Positions 33,170 to 44,081 of a stretch of 64,000 bases of DNA are shown here, piece after piece. The stretch comes from Gigaspora rosea. Taxonomy: Eukaryota > Glomeromycota > Glomeromycetes > Diversisporales > Gigasporaceae. The translations under genes were made by a program, and so were the position numbers. The stretch's first letter is position 1. The number at the start of each line of letters is the position of its first letter. Location: positions 83,171-147,170 of the forward strand of contig QKWP01000619.1 in NCBI GenBank assembly GCA_003550325.1, written 5' to 3'. A model generated the notes under the pieces. The model was not told the DNA's origin. It did not search any database and saw nothing but the letters and a program-made list of their open reading frames with translations.

Positions 33170-33284
33170 GATGCCTGGCAAAACTATTTTGCCATTGACG
33201 AAATGACGAAACCATAAGTTTCATCAAGTTTCGTCATTGATGAAACTTATGGTTTCGTCAGGTTTCGTCATTTTGCTAGGCATC
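33170..33284. repeat. 115-bp long hairpin
   Basis: GATGCCTGGCAAAA at 33170 pairs with TTTTGCTAGGCATC ending at 33284. The interior is a nearly perfect stem built on GACGAAACCATAAGTTTCAT and its complement. Could be a minimal MITE or an RNA hairpin source. Confidence 0.8.
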
Positions 33285-34110
33285 ACTAACCCCACGCTCA
33301 CAAAATCGAAGAAGAAATGAAAAACCTGAATTTAGTTTTTGAACTTATACATTAGGTTTCTTAATAAAAAATTTAAATATTTATCTATATATTGTTAATA
33401 AAAATTTCACTTCTCAAATACTTAAAAACAAAGTAGCCTCCTTTAATTAAAATAGTTTATTGAATTTGTCATTTGGCAATGTTTTGCAACAACAAGCAAA
33501 TTTTTTTATTGATAAAGATTATTCTTTTTAGTCCTTACTTTTAAAAATAAAATGTACTGTCAATTTGTTTACAAAGTACTAAACAAATAAGCTCTAACAC
33601 TAACCCTAACGTAGATTTAATATCATAATTTTGGTAGAATTTGTGGCTCTGGTAATAAACATTATAATAGTCGAATTTTGGCCGAATTAAACTTAATTCA
33701 GGTCAAAATTCGAAATTAACTCGCAAAAAGAAATTATTAAAAATTTTAAGCAAGCAAGATTAAGTGTAATTTCGGGCAAAATTAAAATACAATTTTGGCA
33801 AAATTAAATTAAAGAAATTTCATCAAGCCTTTTCACTTTTTGATTGACTAATTGATTGCCAAGGAACAATATTAATATGGCAAAATTGAAAAAAAACTAT
33901 GCTTTTTACAAGTTAAAAGTGGTTTAATGTTTTCGTAATTTATTTAATTCATAACAGTAAATTCTAAAATTTTCAAAATTTATAATTTATAATTATGCTG
34001 GCCAAAAATTTTTTATTTAAAATCAGATTCATAATAAATTTTTGGTTCTAATTACTTTATTGGAGATACAATTATTATTGCGTGTAATTTTCTAACATAG
34101 GTAAAATCAA
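33285..34110. other. No gene seen
   Basis: AT-rich; contains one CACTAACCCTAACG word at about 33598. Confidence 0.35.
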
Positions 34111-34114
34111 CCAA

Positions 34115-34302
34115 TAAAATTGCAGTATAGCAATATTAGCAGAAATTATCTTGACTCAGATGGCGAGAAAGAGTTTGCAAATTCTCTTCGTCAAAACATA
34201 ACGCTCATTTCATTAAATATTTGGGTTAATAATCTTGGTGAAAGAGTAAATGCCTTTGCCAAGCATTGCAATCGTGACATACTTGTGATCGTAATTAAAT
34301 AA
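34115..34302 (+). pseudogene. Leucine-rich-repeat (RNI-like) fragment
   Basis: Reads LDSDGEKEFANSLRQNITLI then SLNIWVNNLGERVNAFAKHC, about two LRR units of the same class as the pseudogene at 15 kb. It starts with TTG and has no N-terminal domain. The downstream frame ends at TAA 34300-34302. A stray exon of a lost LRR gene. Confidence 0.5.
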
Positions 34303-34358
34303 TTTAAATAATCCAAAGATTATTACTAATAAATCAATTTAAAAATATTCTTATATAG

Positions 34359-34940
34359 GAATACTATAAGTACATTGAAATCTTTTATCAAAATCAAGAT
34401 GGATACAGATTTAGAAATTTAGTTTCTTTAATAGTACTGGATTATCTTTCATTTGCACCCTTGAGTGAATCTAAACAATTACATACATTTGCAACTACAG
34501 TTTTGAATTCACTTCCAAATCTAACATTCTCAAAACATCATAATAATCATTATTTACTAGTGTTGCACAAACTAAAAATCTATCAATAATATATAAAAAT
34601 ACTAAAAATATTTCAAAAATAAGAATAAAGAAAAATCTAAATTTTAAAAAATAAATTTCAGGTGTTTCAATATTTATAAATAAACGATATAAAAAAACAT
34701 ATATAACATAATTATATTACTAAAATATCACAAAATCCTATCAATAGCAATGCTCCAAAAACAATTACGGCAATTTTTAAATTACCATCCAACCTTTCTT
34801 TTGAAAGTAAAATTGCCAATTTAATCCAAGATGCCAAAACACATCCAGAAGATCCAAGTAAACAAATGATAATAACAGGAAATAATAAAATTATTATTAC
34901 AATGATTAGGAGTATGAGTATCTCTAAAAAAATAACTTAA
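34359..34940 (+). pseudogene. Possible two-exon remnant, unknown
   Basis: Open coding-like stretches read YYKYIEIFYQNQDGYRFRNL through NSLPNLTFSKHHNN (34359-34592) and NAPKTITAIFKLPSNLSFES through THPEDPSKQMIITGNN (34727-34940). No ATG, no family. Composition is less AT-driven than the flanks, which is the only evidence. Confidence 0.25.
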
Positions 34941-34984
34941 AAGAAATAAAATTCGATATGGAATAAGAAATCTGATAAAAAATA

Positions 34985-35344
34985 TCATTCCAGGTATAAT
35001 AGCGATTCAAAATATTCAATATATTCACTTGTTTGTCCTTGAAAGAATTCATTAATCAAGATTTTTGGTAATTCAAAAATATAAAGTGAAGTATAATATA
35101 TTGACATAATGATTCCGATAAGTATATATAACCTGGTTGTATAATGAATATATATATTATCTTTAAAAACCCAGAGTTTGGTACTTTGAAAAAAATGACT
35201 AATAAAATAAATAAGTATAACACAATTAATAACTATAAAAATCTTAAGTTTATCATAAACTTCATCGCAAAAATGAGAATTTTTAAGGCTAAAGAATTCT
35301 TTGATAGGAATTCCATAAGTTGTGTTGTAAGTATTGTTAGACAT
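34985..35344 (-). CDS. Small membrane protein, two TM helices
   Basis: The ATG at 35344 opens 119 codons (MSNNTYNTTYGIPIKEFF..) ending in TAA. Hydrophobic helices are FIVINCVILIYFISHFF and LYILIGIIMSIYYTSLYIF, with a charged linker between them and an acidic C-terminus. The frame is intact. No family recognised; it shares an opening MSNNT with the membrane protein at 19.2 kb. Confidence 0.5.
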   Translation of the reverse strand: MSNNTYNTTYGIPIKEFFSLKNSHFCDEVYDKLKIFIVINCVILIYFISHFFQSTKLWVFKDNIYIHYTTRLYILIGIIMSIYYTSLYIFELPKILINEFFQGQTSEYIEYFESLLYLE

Positions 35345-35399
35345 TTTTGTTATTACTACAGTATATCAAATTTTATCAATAATGTTTGAATTTGTTGTG

Positions 35400-36535
35400 A
35401 AATTTTTATCCAGACTTTAGATAAAATTATACTTCAATTAATTTTAAAACCTTTGTTTACAACTAGAGTTGTGATCTGTTATTTTTTGAGTCTAGAATGT
35501 AAAATTTATTATGATTTTCTTTCATTTATTTGTTTGAAAATTCGATTTTTATTTTGTATTATGCCTTATGCATCGTTATCCTTTCATATTTCAATTGATA
35601 ACTATTAATTCAGATGCCCGTATCTAAAATTAATAAATTTATCATTTTTAAAATAACCTTTTAAATAAATCACATGATAATGTTCATTTTGATTGGCTAA
35701 GAGCGACGATAAAGAATTTTCTCGAAATTTTACTGCTAAGAGCAATTAAGTCAGCTGCCTATTATGTGATTTTATTTTTTTTATTAATTTAATACTTGAG
35801 AACGGTGGTAGGGCATTTGAGAGGGTTTAAATATTAAGCAAGCAAGACTTCGCGTCATTAAAAAAGCCTATGCTGTGTTTAACATGAGTTATTTAAATTT
35901 GTGAAGCGCTTCTTCAACACTTCTATTAGTAGTTTTTTTTTCTTCAATTACAGCAACTGAATAACGATGAATTGTAAGTATATCCATTATTTTACGTCAT
36001 TTTTTCTCTAATTGACATTTATTTGACAAACGTTTGGAGACATTCCTAAAGAAATGTGTGATAGGAAATTCAAAGGTGCACTTGTTGGACATATAAATTT
36101 AAAATCTAAAATAAAATTAAATTTATTAGCTTGCTTTAAATAAGTGTTGTCATGACAATTGTTTAAACTGAAAAATTTCAGAAAGAAATAATTTCAGTCG
36201 AATAATTTCAGCTAAAATTTAGGGATAACTTCAGTTGAATTTTATAGATAATTATCATCTAAATATATTGCAAAAAAATGAAGAACCATTGTTTATTTAC
36301 TAATGAACAATGAAATATATTATTATATTCAATTATAAATGAAGCAATTTCAAATAGTATTTCATTTGGAAACATTTTAAATTAAAAGATATAAGACTAA
36401 GAAGATTGCAACTTTCAACTTGAAATTTATCTTGATTTGATAATCACATAAGTATTTTGCCAAACTTTTTGATTTAATTCACGCATTGCAATAAAAAATA
36501 ATTGCCCAATCACATAATAAGTATTTTGCCAAACT
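35400..36535. other. No gene seen
   Basis: AT-rich unique DNA with short GAATAATTTCAG repeats at about 36180-36220. Confidence 0.4.
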
Positions 36536-36540
36536 TTACA

Positions 36541-37690
36541 TTACATATAAATAATTAGATATTTTCTTTAATAGTAGTTATTACGTATAAAGTTTTTAAT
36601 TTATAAATAGTCTTATATACTCACTTCCTAATCCTAATAAATTAATTTACATATAAATAATTAGATATTTTCTTTAATAGTAGTTATTATGTATAAAGTT
36701 TTTGATTTATAAATTAGTCTTATACTCATGACCTAATAATTTAATTTACATATAAATAATTAGAGATATTTACTTCAATAGTAGATTATAGTGTTCCTTA
36801 AATTCAAATCAAATCAAATATTGGATCAATTTGAATTTGATCAAATCAAATTGACCCTAATTTGAATTTGATTTGATTCAAATATTTGAATTTGAATTTG
36901 ATTTGAATTTGAATTTTTAATAGTAATTTTCAAATCAAATCAAATATTTGTCAAATCAAATCAAATTTGGCCATATTTGAATTTGATCAAATCAAATATA
37001 GTCAAATTTGAATTTGAATTTGATCAAATATTTAATTCAAATATTTGAAGATCAAATCAAATTGCGGAACCCTAGTAGATTATCGCGTAAAATTTATAAA
37101 ATAGTCTAATACTCACATCCTAATAAGTTAAATAATTATAAATATTTTCTTTAACAGTAGATTTTTACTTATAAAGTTTTTAATTTATAAAATGGTCTTA
37201 TATTCACGCCCTAATAATGTAATTTACGTATAAATAATTAGATATTTTCTTTAACAGTAGATTATTACTTATGAAGTTTTTAATGTTCTTATACTCACAT
37301 GCTAATAATGTAATTTACGTATAAATAATTAGATATTTTCTTAAAGTAGATTATCACGTATAAAGTTTTTAATTTATAAAATAGTCTTATACTCACAATC
37401 TAATAATTTAATTTACATATAAAAATAATTAGAAAATTTCTTTAATAGTAGATTATTACATATAAAGTTTTTAATTTATAAAACAGTCTTATACTCACTC
37501 CCTAATAAATTATTTTATGTATAAATAATTAGAGATATCATCAATAGTAGATTACTACATATAAAGTTTTTTTAATTTATAAAATAGTCTTATACTTACG
37601 GGCTAATAATTTAATTTATATATAAATAATTAGATATTTTCTTTAATAGTAGATTACTACGTATAAAGTTTTTAATTTATAAAATAGTCT
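36541..37690 (+). repeat. Satellite array, unit about 95-110 bp, roughly ten copies
   Basis: Each unit runs TACATATAAATAATTAGATA, TTTTCTTTAATAGTAGATTA, CGTATAAAGTTTTTAATTTA, TAAAATAGTCTTATACTCAC and CCTAATAATTTAAT. Unit starts are near 36541, 36649, 36744, 37128, 37211, 37310, 37408, 37505 and 37617. One unit is split by an insertion at 36789-37074. Confidence 0.88.
36789..37074. mobile_element. hAT-type MITE with 8-bp target duplication
   Basis: Begins TAGTGTTCC and ends GGAACCCTA, flanked by GTAGATTA at 36781-36788 and 37075-37082. The interior is an inverted low-complexity tract of TTTGAATTTGATTTGATC words. The 8-bp duplication and TAG.. ends fit hAT transposition. Confidence 0.85.
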
Positions 37691-38359
37691 TACCTTTGTT
37701 TATCTAATATTTAAATTCTCTCTATTGCTATTACTAATGCAATTTATGCAAAAAAATAATATAAACAAATTTATTAGAAATGTACCTTTCTAAAAAAATA
37801 TAAAAAGATGTTTCAAATTCCTGATTCTAACAAAGCTTAAATGGAGGAAATAGTCAAATTAAATCTTAAGTCAGAAAATGATTGTTTATTAATCCATGAA
37901 GTAAATAGTCTCGTAGAAAAGCTAAAAATTGCGTTATAATTACTGGAGCAGGTATATCATATAGTGAGGAAATTCCTATAAGTAATATCTAGGGGTTAGT
38001 AAAATTACGGGGGGACAACTCAATCATTACACAAGTTTAATAGTAGCACAAATTTTGTCATTTCATATGTAAATCATATTAATTCATATGTATTGTGTTC
38101 GATCGGGTCAAAGTATTAATTATAAATTTTTTTGAAATAACCTGTTTGTCAAGATACTATTTTTATTTCGAAACTTGAAATAGATGAACGTAAGTAAATA
38201 ATCATAAAAAAAACTTTATAGCCGTTTTTTTTATCACTAAAAACTGAATCATATACTCATACTCAATTATTTTAAGATAAAAGAAATGAAAGTAAGATAT
38301 TGCACACGACTTAAAGCCTATAAGCACTTGAAAATAGCACATATCTAATATATATTGAT

Positions 38360-38542
38360 TCAAATCGTGAATCTTATATCTTGATTATTCAGAAACCAAA
38401 CCATAGTACCACTTCCTGCAAAAGGGTCCAATACAGTGTCTCAAATAAAAGAAAATAACTTAATGCATCTTTTAGGAAGTTCACGAGGAAAGGGGCTAGG
38501 ATGACCTACTTTTTTTGAACTTTCTCTGTTAACAATATTGAG
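38360..38542 (-). pseudogene. DNA N4/N6-methyltransferase (beta-class) C-terminal remnant
   Basis: One frame reads SSKKVGHPSPFPRELPKRC, IKLFSFI, TGA, DTVLDPFAGSGTMVWFLNNQ. The H-P-S-P-F-P-x-E-L-P block followed at the proper distance by D-x-V-L-D-P-F-x-G-S-G-T is the hallmark of N6_N4_Mtase enzymes of beta class: the first block precedes motif I, and FAGSG binds S-adenosylmethionine. The frame is bounded by TAA at 38543-38545 upstream and TGA at 38360-38362 downstream, with one TGA inside. The catalytic (D/S)PPY motif was not found. These enzymes are normally bacterial or phage; here the remnant lies inside a fungal TIR transposon. Dead copy. Confidence 0.7.
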
Positions 38543-39318
38543 TTAGAATTGAAATGGATGAACATAAGGATTTGGAATGTTTCATGTCTATTTATCATAA
38601 AAATCTGCTGATATGGGGTATACTCTAGGAACAAATAATGTTTGTTATCGTTATTGGTATGAACATTATAATATCGTGATTGTGTTGTCGTTTCTGATAC
38701 CTCTAACTAATCTCCAAAGTTTCCCCCCCCGAATGATCCCTACAATTCAGTATGTGATTCCAATTCCAAGTACTTTCACTCTTTAGGGGCCGACTGAATT
38801 GAGTTGGTAACTGGGAACCCAACTCTAGACTGTTGTTTTGCAAATACTGCAATGTCATTTATTACACCTATATATTATATATCTAGACATTATTTTTACC
38901 TTCTTAGATACGCTTGGCAATATTTTTTCATATCAATTTTCTTATTCTTTCACTTCATTCATAGACAGGTTTTCTTTTACTATCATAGTTTCAGTAATCA
39001 TAAAAGCAGAGATGAGAGCAGAAATTATTGTTTTGATTATCTTCCACTACATCTCCTTGAGGTAAGTCGTCCTCACAGTGAGGATTTCACTTTTTTAAGA
39101 ACTCTTTTACTTCATTTTGTTGCTTACTTCTTTCGTTAATTATATTGTAATTGAGATTCAGGGTTTGATAAGCGTTATTTGAGAAGCTCATTATTTTAAA
39201 TATAATATTTAGAAAATTAGCTTTTATCTTAGCGCATCAATATGTACGAACATTGCACGGATATACTAAATTTTTACGTTGCTATTTTTAGAGAAATAGG
39301 ATTTTGTCTGAAAAGGTA

Positions 39319-39546
39319 ATGAATGAACCAACGACAAAACGTTCAAAGCACAAGGAAGATTTGAAAGACGAAGCCTTGCAACAACTGTACCGGCTCCGTC
39401 CTGATCTTAATGGCCAAAGTGTGTAGTTTTGCCCAACGCTTAAAAAGTCTGCAGAAGGCTGTATTCTATATGAAAAATCAGAAAAGCACGCAGCAAAAGC
39501 GATTTTCTTCTTTTTTAGCATAGATAAAGGCAAACGTTTTTTTTAA
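39319..39546 (+). pseudogene. Short broken ORF in the TIR transposon
   Basis: ATG 39319 opens MNEPTTKRSKHKEDLKDEAL.. with more balanced codons than its surroundings. A TAG at 39424-39426 interrupts, and the frame continues FCPTLKKSAEGCILYEKSEK to TAA 39544-39546. No domain recognised; it may be a transposon gene fragment. Confidence 0.3.
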
Positions 39547-40097
39547 AGGCAAAAAATCAGCCTTAGCTATTATTTTTGACTTTAAAACTTAGCATGCTTA
39601 CTATTTTATTGCAATTTTGCTTTTTATTTTAAATTATAAAAAAGTTATTTTTAAAAAAAAGGAATTTTTCGATACAAATGAAATTTTTTTTGAATCTATA
39701 AAGCTGACCCATCTAATTATAAAAAAAAACAAGAAATCATCGAATGTGCTTAGTTTTGACTTTATTTACTATATTTACATAAAAATCGATACAGTATATT
39801 AAAATTTTAAAGGATTTTCCTGTCATGTCAAAATTATTATTACCCTTTTTAAATAATTTATATCGCATGAATTGAGGAATTTCTCACCAATATACAAAGT
39901 ATGTTGTAATCTTGAGAAAAGTAGCTCATTACGTCCTATTGAATAAAAGATTTCTGGTTTAAATTCAACTGAATTCGGAAACAATAAACTAATTTTTGCA
40001 AAACGGCTCTATTTTCAAATATTAACTTTAATATTAAGTTAATTACAACATTTTCTAATGCATTGAAATATGGTTTGCTAAATGTTTAAAATAAATA

Positions 40098-40471
40098 TAC
40101 CATACAAGCGCGAAATAACACCCACCTGTGCATTAATTAATTGACCTGCACGTTATTTCGAGTATGCCTATGTGCAATGAGAGTTAATTTTTGAATCGTA
40201 CCCTTGACTCTCAATAAGATTTGAGCAAATGCTCCGGAACTAGATTTGGTATTAAGTAAACCTCAATGTGAATAGAGCTCGAAAGTAGGTTTACTTAGTA
40301 TCAGACCTAGTTCCGGAGCATTTTTTGTTTCTTTACTTTTATATAGGGTAGATTGAGATGTGCTTTAATTCGGGATGCCCATGAGCGCAAAGTCGAGACC
40401 ACATATTCTATTTTAGGGATTTCTGACTTTCTAAATAATGTCTATGAGCATTATTTCGCGCTTATACGGTA
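40098..40471. mobile_element. M1-family MITE nested in the TIR transposon
   Basis: The left end CCATACAAGCGCGAAATAA pairs with the right end ACCGTATAAGCGCGAAATAA read on the minus strand. The inner inverted block GCTCCGGAACTAGATTTGGT..AAGTAAACCT pairs with AGGTTTACTTAGTATCAGAC. Same architecture and inner motif as 20.3-20.9 kb. Confidence 0.82.
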
Positions 40472-40865
40472 TGTAGAATTAAGTAATAAAGATTAGAATT
40501 TAACAATTTCAGTTATTTTTAGAAAGCAGAATTTAGCTTCTACAAATACGAAAATGCACACAATCTCTATATAAACCTACCAAATGATATTAATAGAATA
40601 TGGCAATAACATGTCTCAAATCAGCAAGCGGTTAATATTGTTGAAGACTCGTTGGTATAGTTGTGCAAATATTTTTTATAATAAATCTCTTGATCATTAC
40701 ACAAAATTATGCAAGGTTATGCAAGAAATTTTTATTGGCATATATTTATTATAAGTTGTCCACCCGTAATTTTACTAACCCCTAGGTAATATTACTTTCT
40801 TCTTGAGATTTCAACAGCCATTAATTTTAAAAATTAATATTTTTCTTATAACCAAAGGATTTTAT

Positions 40866-41839
40866 TTTATTTTTTTTTTTTAATATTAAGGTGACCACTT
40901 AGGTACCCTAGCACTTTATTGGTACAAGCGGGTTGGCCCGGTTAGTATGACTATGCCACATATTACATTTGTATAACAAGAGTACAACTAGCCACACGTA
41001 CAACTTTTGGTTGTCTAATTTAAGTAGTCCACCCAAAGGATCTACACTAGATGCCATACCTGCAACCCAACTAGGGGATTGCCTATTTAAACTCTCTGAC
41101 TTCTACCCATGTTCAATGTTCCTTCCAATATACCCTTTCACAGAGTAATTTGCTGTTAAAAGTACCCTGAGGCTTTAGCCAAACACCTATTGGAGGGCAT
41201 TTGCCCCTGCGTAAACCTGGTAGAGCAATACCTGTCCCCCATAGGTATTCACCTACACTTTCAGTAATTTACACATTCACCACCTACTACTGCCCTTGTA
41301 AGGTTCACTCCAACCCCGGCACCTACCATCATTTTCCTTCGGTCCTTTACCGGTATATCCCAGACTTCCAATCCAGTTGGCCCGGAAGAGTTGATCTACT
41401 CGGCATTAGGTGCCATTATGGTTTTTCTCCCCTTGGTCCCCAATTCCTCAACATGGGTCCTTTTCCTTCGGCGCGACTCCGGCAGCCAGGTTGGTAGACC
41501 TTGTCCCCAAGGACAATGACCGGTTCTCCGGTTTTGGTCCAAATTCCAATTTTGGTAGCACCGTCAAAGATCAGAGCTCCTCCTTACTCGGGACTTGCCA
41601 AATGGGTTTCTGTTTCTTCAGTTCCTTGGATTTTTCTGTGTAATGAGACACAACTTCACCCAAAAGCTCCCATTCAAGATAGTAACCAAGGACTACAGGT
41701 GATGTACCCAACCGATCGACAAAAAACAGTTACCAGAACACAGGTTTATTGTTTCAAAAGCATCGCCAGTGGGATTTGAACTCAAGACCTGCCACTTGGG
41801 GGTGACAACTTACCAACTTCCCTAAGTCTTCACACCCTT
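40866..41839 (-). mobile_element. tRNA-derived SINE, family 1, near full length
   Basis: On the minus strand the element starts AGGGTGTGAAGACTTAGGGA, with a B box GAGTTCAAATCCC and 3' CCCACTGGCGA that can pair with the 5' end as an acceptor stem. About 970 bp later it ends in CAATAAAGTGC and an A-rich tail. The 15-bp duplications ACCAAAGGATTTTAT lie at 40851-40865 and 41840-41854 and span the 3' splice site of the sirtuin intron. ORFs inside (41201-41779) are body sequence, not genes. Confidence 0.92.
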
Positions 41840-42120
41840 ACCAAAGGATTTTATAAGTTCAGATGGTCTTTACAATATGATAAAAAGTTAATATCTGGGT
41901 GTTTTTCATTTGAGCAAAGATTTATTTGATGCTTAATTGCTTAGAATTCATGATTCTATTAAGGGATTTAATCTTTTTATGGGTATATTAAAAGAACTAA
42001 TTGTAAATGCTAAACACATATCCACTCATTCTTTTATAAAAAATTGGCAGATATGAAAAAATTAAAAAGAGTATATACACAAAATATAGATAATCTTGAA
42101 GAATTAGTAGGACTAGATGT

Positions 42121-42820
42121 TGTTAACCTTAAGAGTTTTCACCTTTTTGCCTATAACTTTCGACCCATAGAAGTTAGGAAGATGAAACAACTACCATTGG
42201 ATTCAGCTCATCGAGACGCTTCTAATGAGCTATAGATCATTGATTCTGATCACGGGATCACAAGATCGGAAGACATTTGTGTTGAACTATTAATAGAACA
42301 AGATAGACAAATATCTTAACCTTATTAGGCAATAATACTGCGTTCAAAATCTTACGAATCTAAAGGATCTAAATGATCTTAAAGATCTAACATATCTTTT
42401 ATATCTTTCATATCTTTCATATCTTTTATATATATTATATCTTTTATATCTTTTATATCTTTTATATATAACATATCTATTAGTTTCGCATTACCTTTAG
42501 TACTATAAATAGTTTTTAAATTGAATTTGTATATCTTTATTGTAATAATTTATACATGTAATTTCTCTATAAATATACTGCTTTCTGCCCTCTGGGAAGT
42601 GCAGTGTCTTCATACACTGGAATATAATAAAGATACAATTCTTAGTATCCTCATATACTATTAATTGTTTGCCTCTTTGCCTTAATACATAAATCACTCA
42701 AAAACCTCTTTGTTAAGTCCCATTTGGACGCCATAAACCTTAAAGCTGTCAAGTTATAGTCATCATACTATAATCAGCAGTCTCCTGAAGTTCTGGAAGA
42801 GGTGAATTTCCAGGTTGACA
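42121..42820 (+). mobile_element. Solo LTR, 700 bp
   Basis: Starts TGTTAACCT and ends AGGTTGACA, an imperfect 9-bp inversion with TG..CA ends, flanked by ATGT at 42117-42120 and 42821-42824. It interrupts the sirtuin codon series GLDV-DWQF exactly. Inside are a TATAAATAG box near 42504, a pyrimidine-rich ATCTTT tract and ATAAAG near 42630. This is what homologous recombination between the LTRs of a retrotransposon leaves behind. Confidence 0.8.
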
Positions 42821-42993
42821 ATGTTGATTGGCAATTTGAAAGAGTTAAAATCTGCAAAGCTCAAGTAGTCCAATTACATAGAACTTTGTCAAAATTACGA
42901 TGTAATACTTGCACAAACATTTGTCCAGTTACACTACCATATTGTGATATTTTCAAGGAAAGTAAAGTGCCAAATTGCCCCAAATGTGAAGAG

Positions 42994-44081
42994 TAATGTT
43001 GTTAGCCGAAATTGTTTTATGCTTGTAGAAATATTTCGACATTTGATATTTAGGCTGCCGAAATGTCTAAATATTATCGAAATCCTAAATTATACCGAAA
43101 TGTTTAAATAATGTCGAAATGTCTAAATAATGTCGAAATGTCTAAATTAAGAAATAATATGAAAAAACATATAGTAATAGGTTTGCTATCCAAACAAGCT
43201 CTAGCATTCATACTTTAACATCAATATCTCTAGTCTAGAACTAATTATTTGAACCCATACCAATCAAATCATGTATAACTACTGACCTCTCAGTTCTAAA
43301 ATTTTCTAAACCCCAAGGTCCTAAACTATATGAAAACACAAGCATAAAAAAGATGTCTAACATACGCCCATATAGCTAAAGAGAATCGGGCGTCATCCTG
43401 CAGCATCTGTTTCAGGTCCCTGCACTGCCATTGCAGCCGCGGAACTGTATATAAATATCACAAAGTAGTGATGCGAATTGATTCTAAAAATCAAAATCGA
43501 TGATCGAAACCTCAAAATCATTTTAGAATCGATGATCAAATTCTAAATCTTTATAGTTATTTCTTGTATTGAGTGCCTGATTAGATTCTATTTTTTATTA
43601 TTTAATACTATAAGTTATTAGGTTTTACAAATAATGTGAAGCAATGTCAAAGTTTTTTTTGGTTGTTTTAAAGCTATACCAGAGCTTATTGCACTTTGCA
43701 AAAATGTGTGATCTCTGCAGATCATGTTGTCACGACAAATCAGCTGATTTTCAATTCTTAAAGAATTTTAATGATTTCAGATAAAACATAGACGTTTTTG
43801 ATGAAAATAATGATCAATAGGGAATTAAAAATTTCTGCTATCATTACCATTAAATCACAGGGTCACAATTTTTGCAAATCTTACATTTAGTCATATAGTA
43901 TTATATTTAGTCAACTATTTAGACATTTAGTCACATAGTATTTATTTAGTCAACTATTTAGACATTTAGGCAAATTTAGACTTTTGACATTTCTAAAAAA
44001 AAATAATGCCATGTCGAAATATATTTAGACACTAATTGCCTAAATAGTTGACTAAATTAAGTATTTCGACTAACAACATTA
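42994..44081. mobile_element. hAT-type MITE, 1.09 kb
   Basis: Begins TAATGTTGTTAGCCGAAAT and ends, on the minus strand, TAATGTTGTTAGTCGAAAT. The flanks GTGAAGAG (42986-42993) and GTGAAAAG (44082-44089) are an 8-bp duplication with one difference. The interior repeats GTCGAAATGTCTAAATA words at both ends in opposite orientation. It sits just upstream of the sirtuin intron donor. No transposase. Confidence 0.85.

Larger units (their letters stand above)
37989..40785. mobile_element. 2.8-kb TIR transposon inserted at the sirtuin B 5' splice site
   Basis: The left end CTAGGGGTTAGTAAAATTAC and the right end in reverse complement are identical over 20 bases and continue with GGGNGGACAACT. The flanks are GTAATAT at 37982-37988 and 40786-40792, a 7-bp duplication that copies the likely intron donor. 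No recognisable transposase is visible. The cargo is a DNA-methyltransferase remnant (minus strand), a small broken ORF at 39319-39546 and a nested M1 MITE. The superfamily is uncertain; the ends and duplication length are near hAT-like. Confidence 0.85.

Noticed and set aside
39288-39533. 81-codon minus-strand ORF in the TIR transposon
   Set aside because: It is antisense to a frame with better coding texture (39319-39546) and has a Ser/Phe-rich shadow composition.
41201-41779. Overlapping ORFs of 77-98 codons, Pro/Ser-rich
   Set aside because: They lie in the body of a SINE; the homologous body elsewhere (7.5, 49.0, 56.2 kb) does not keep the frames.
43455-43860. A second hAT-like element nested inside the 42994-44081 MITE
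   Set aside because: TAGTGATGCGA and a possible TAATGATAGCAGA partner exist, but the flanking bases agree at only 6 of 8 positions, so support is too weak.
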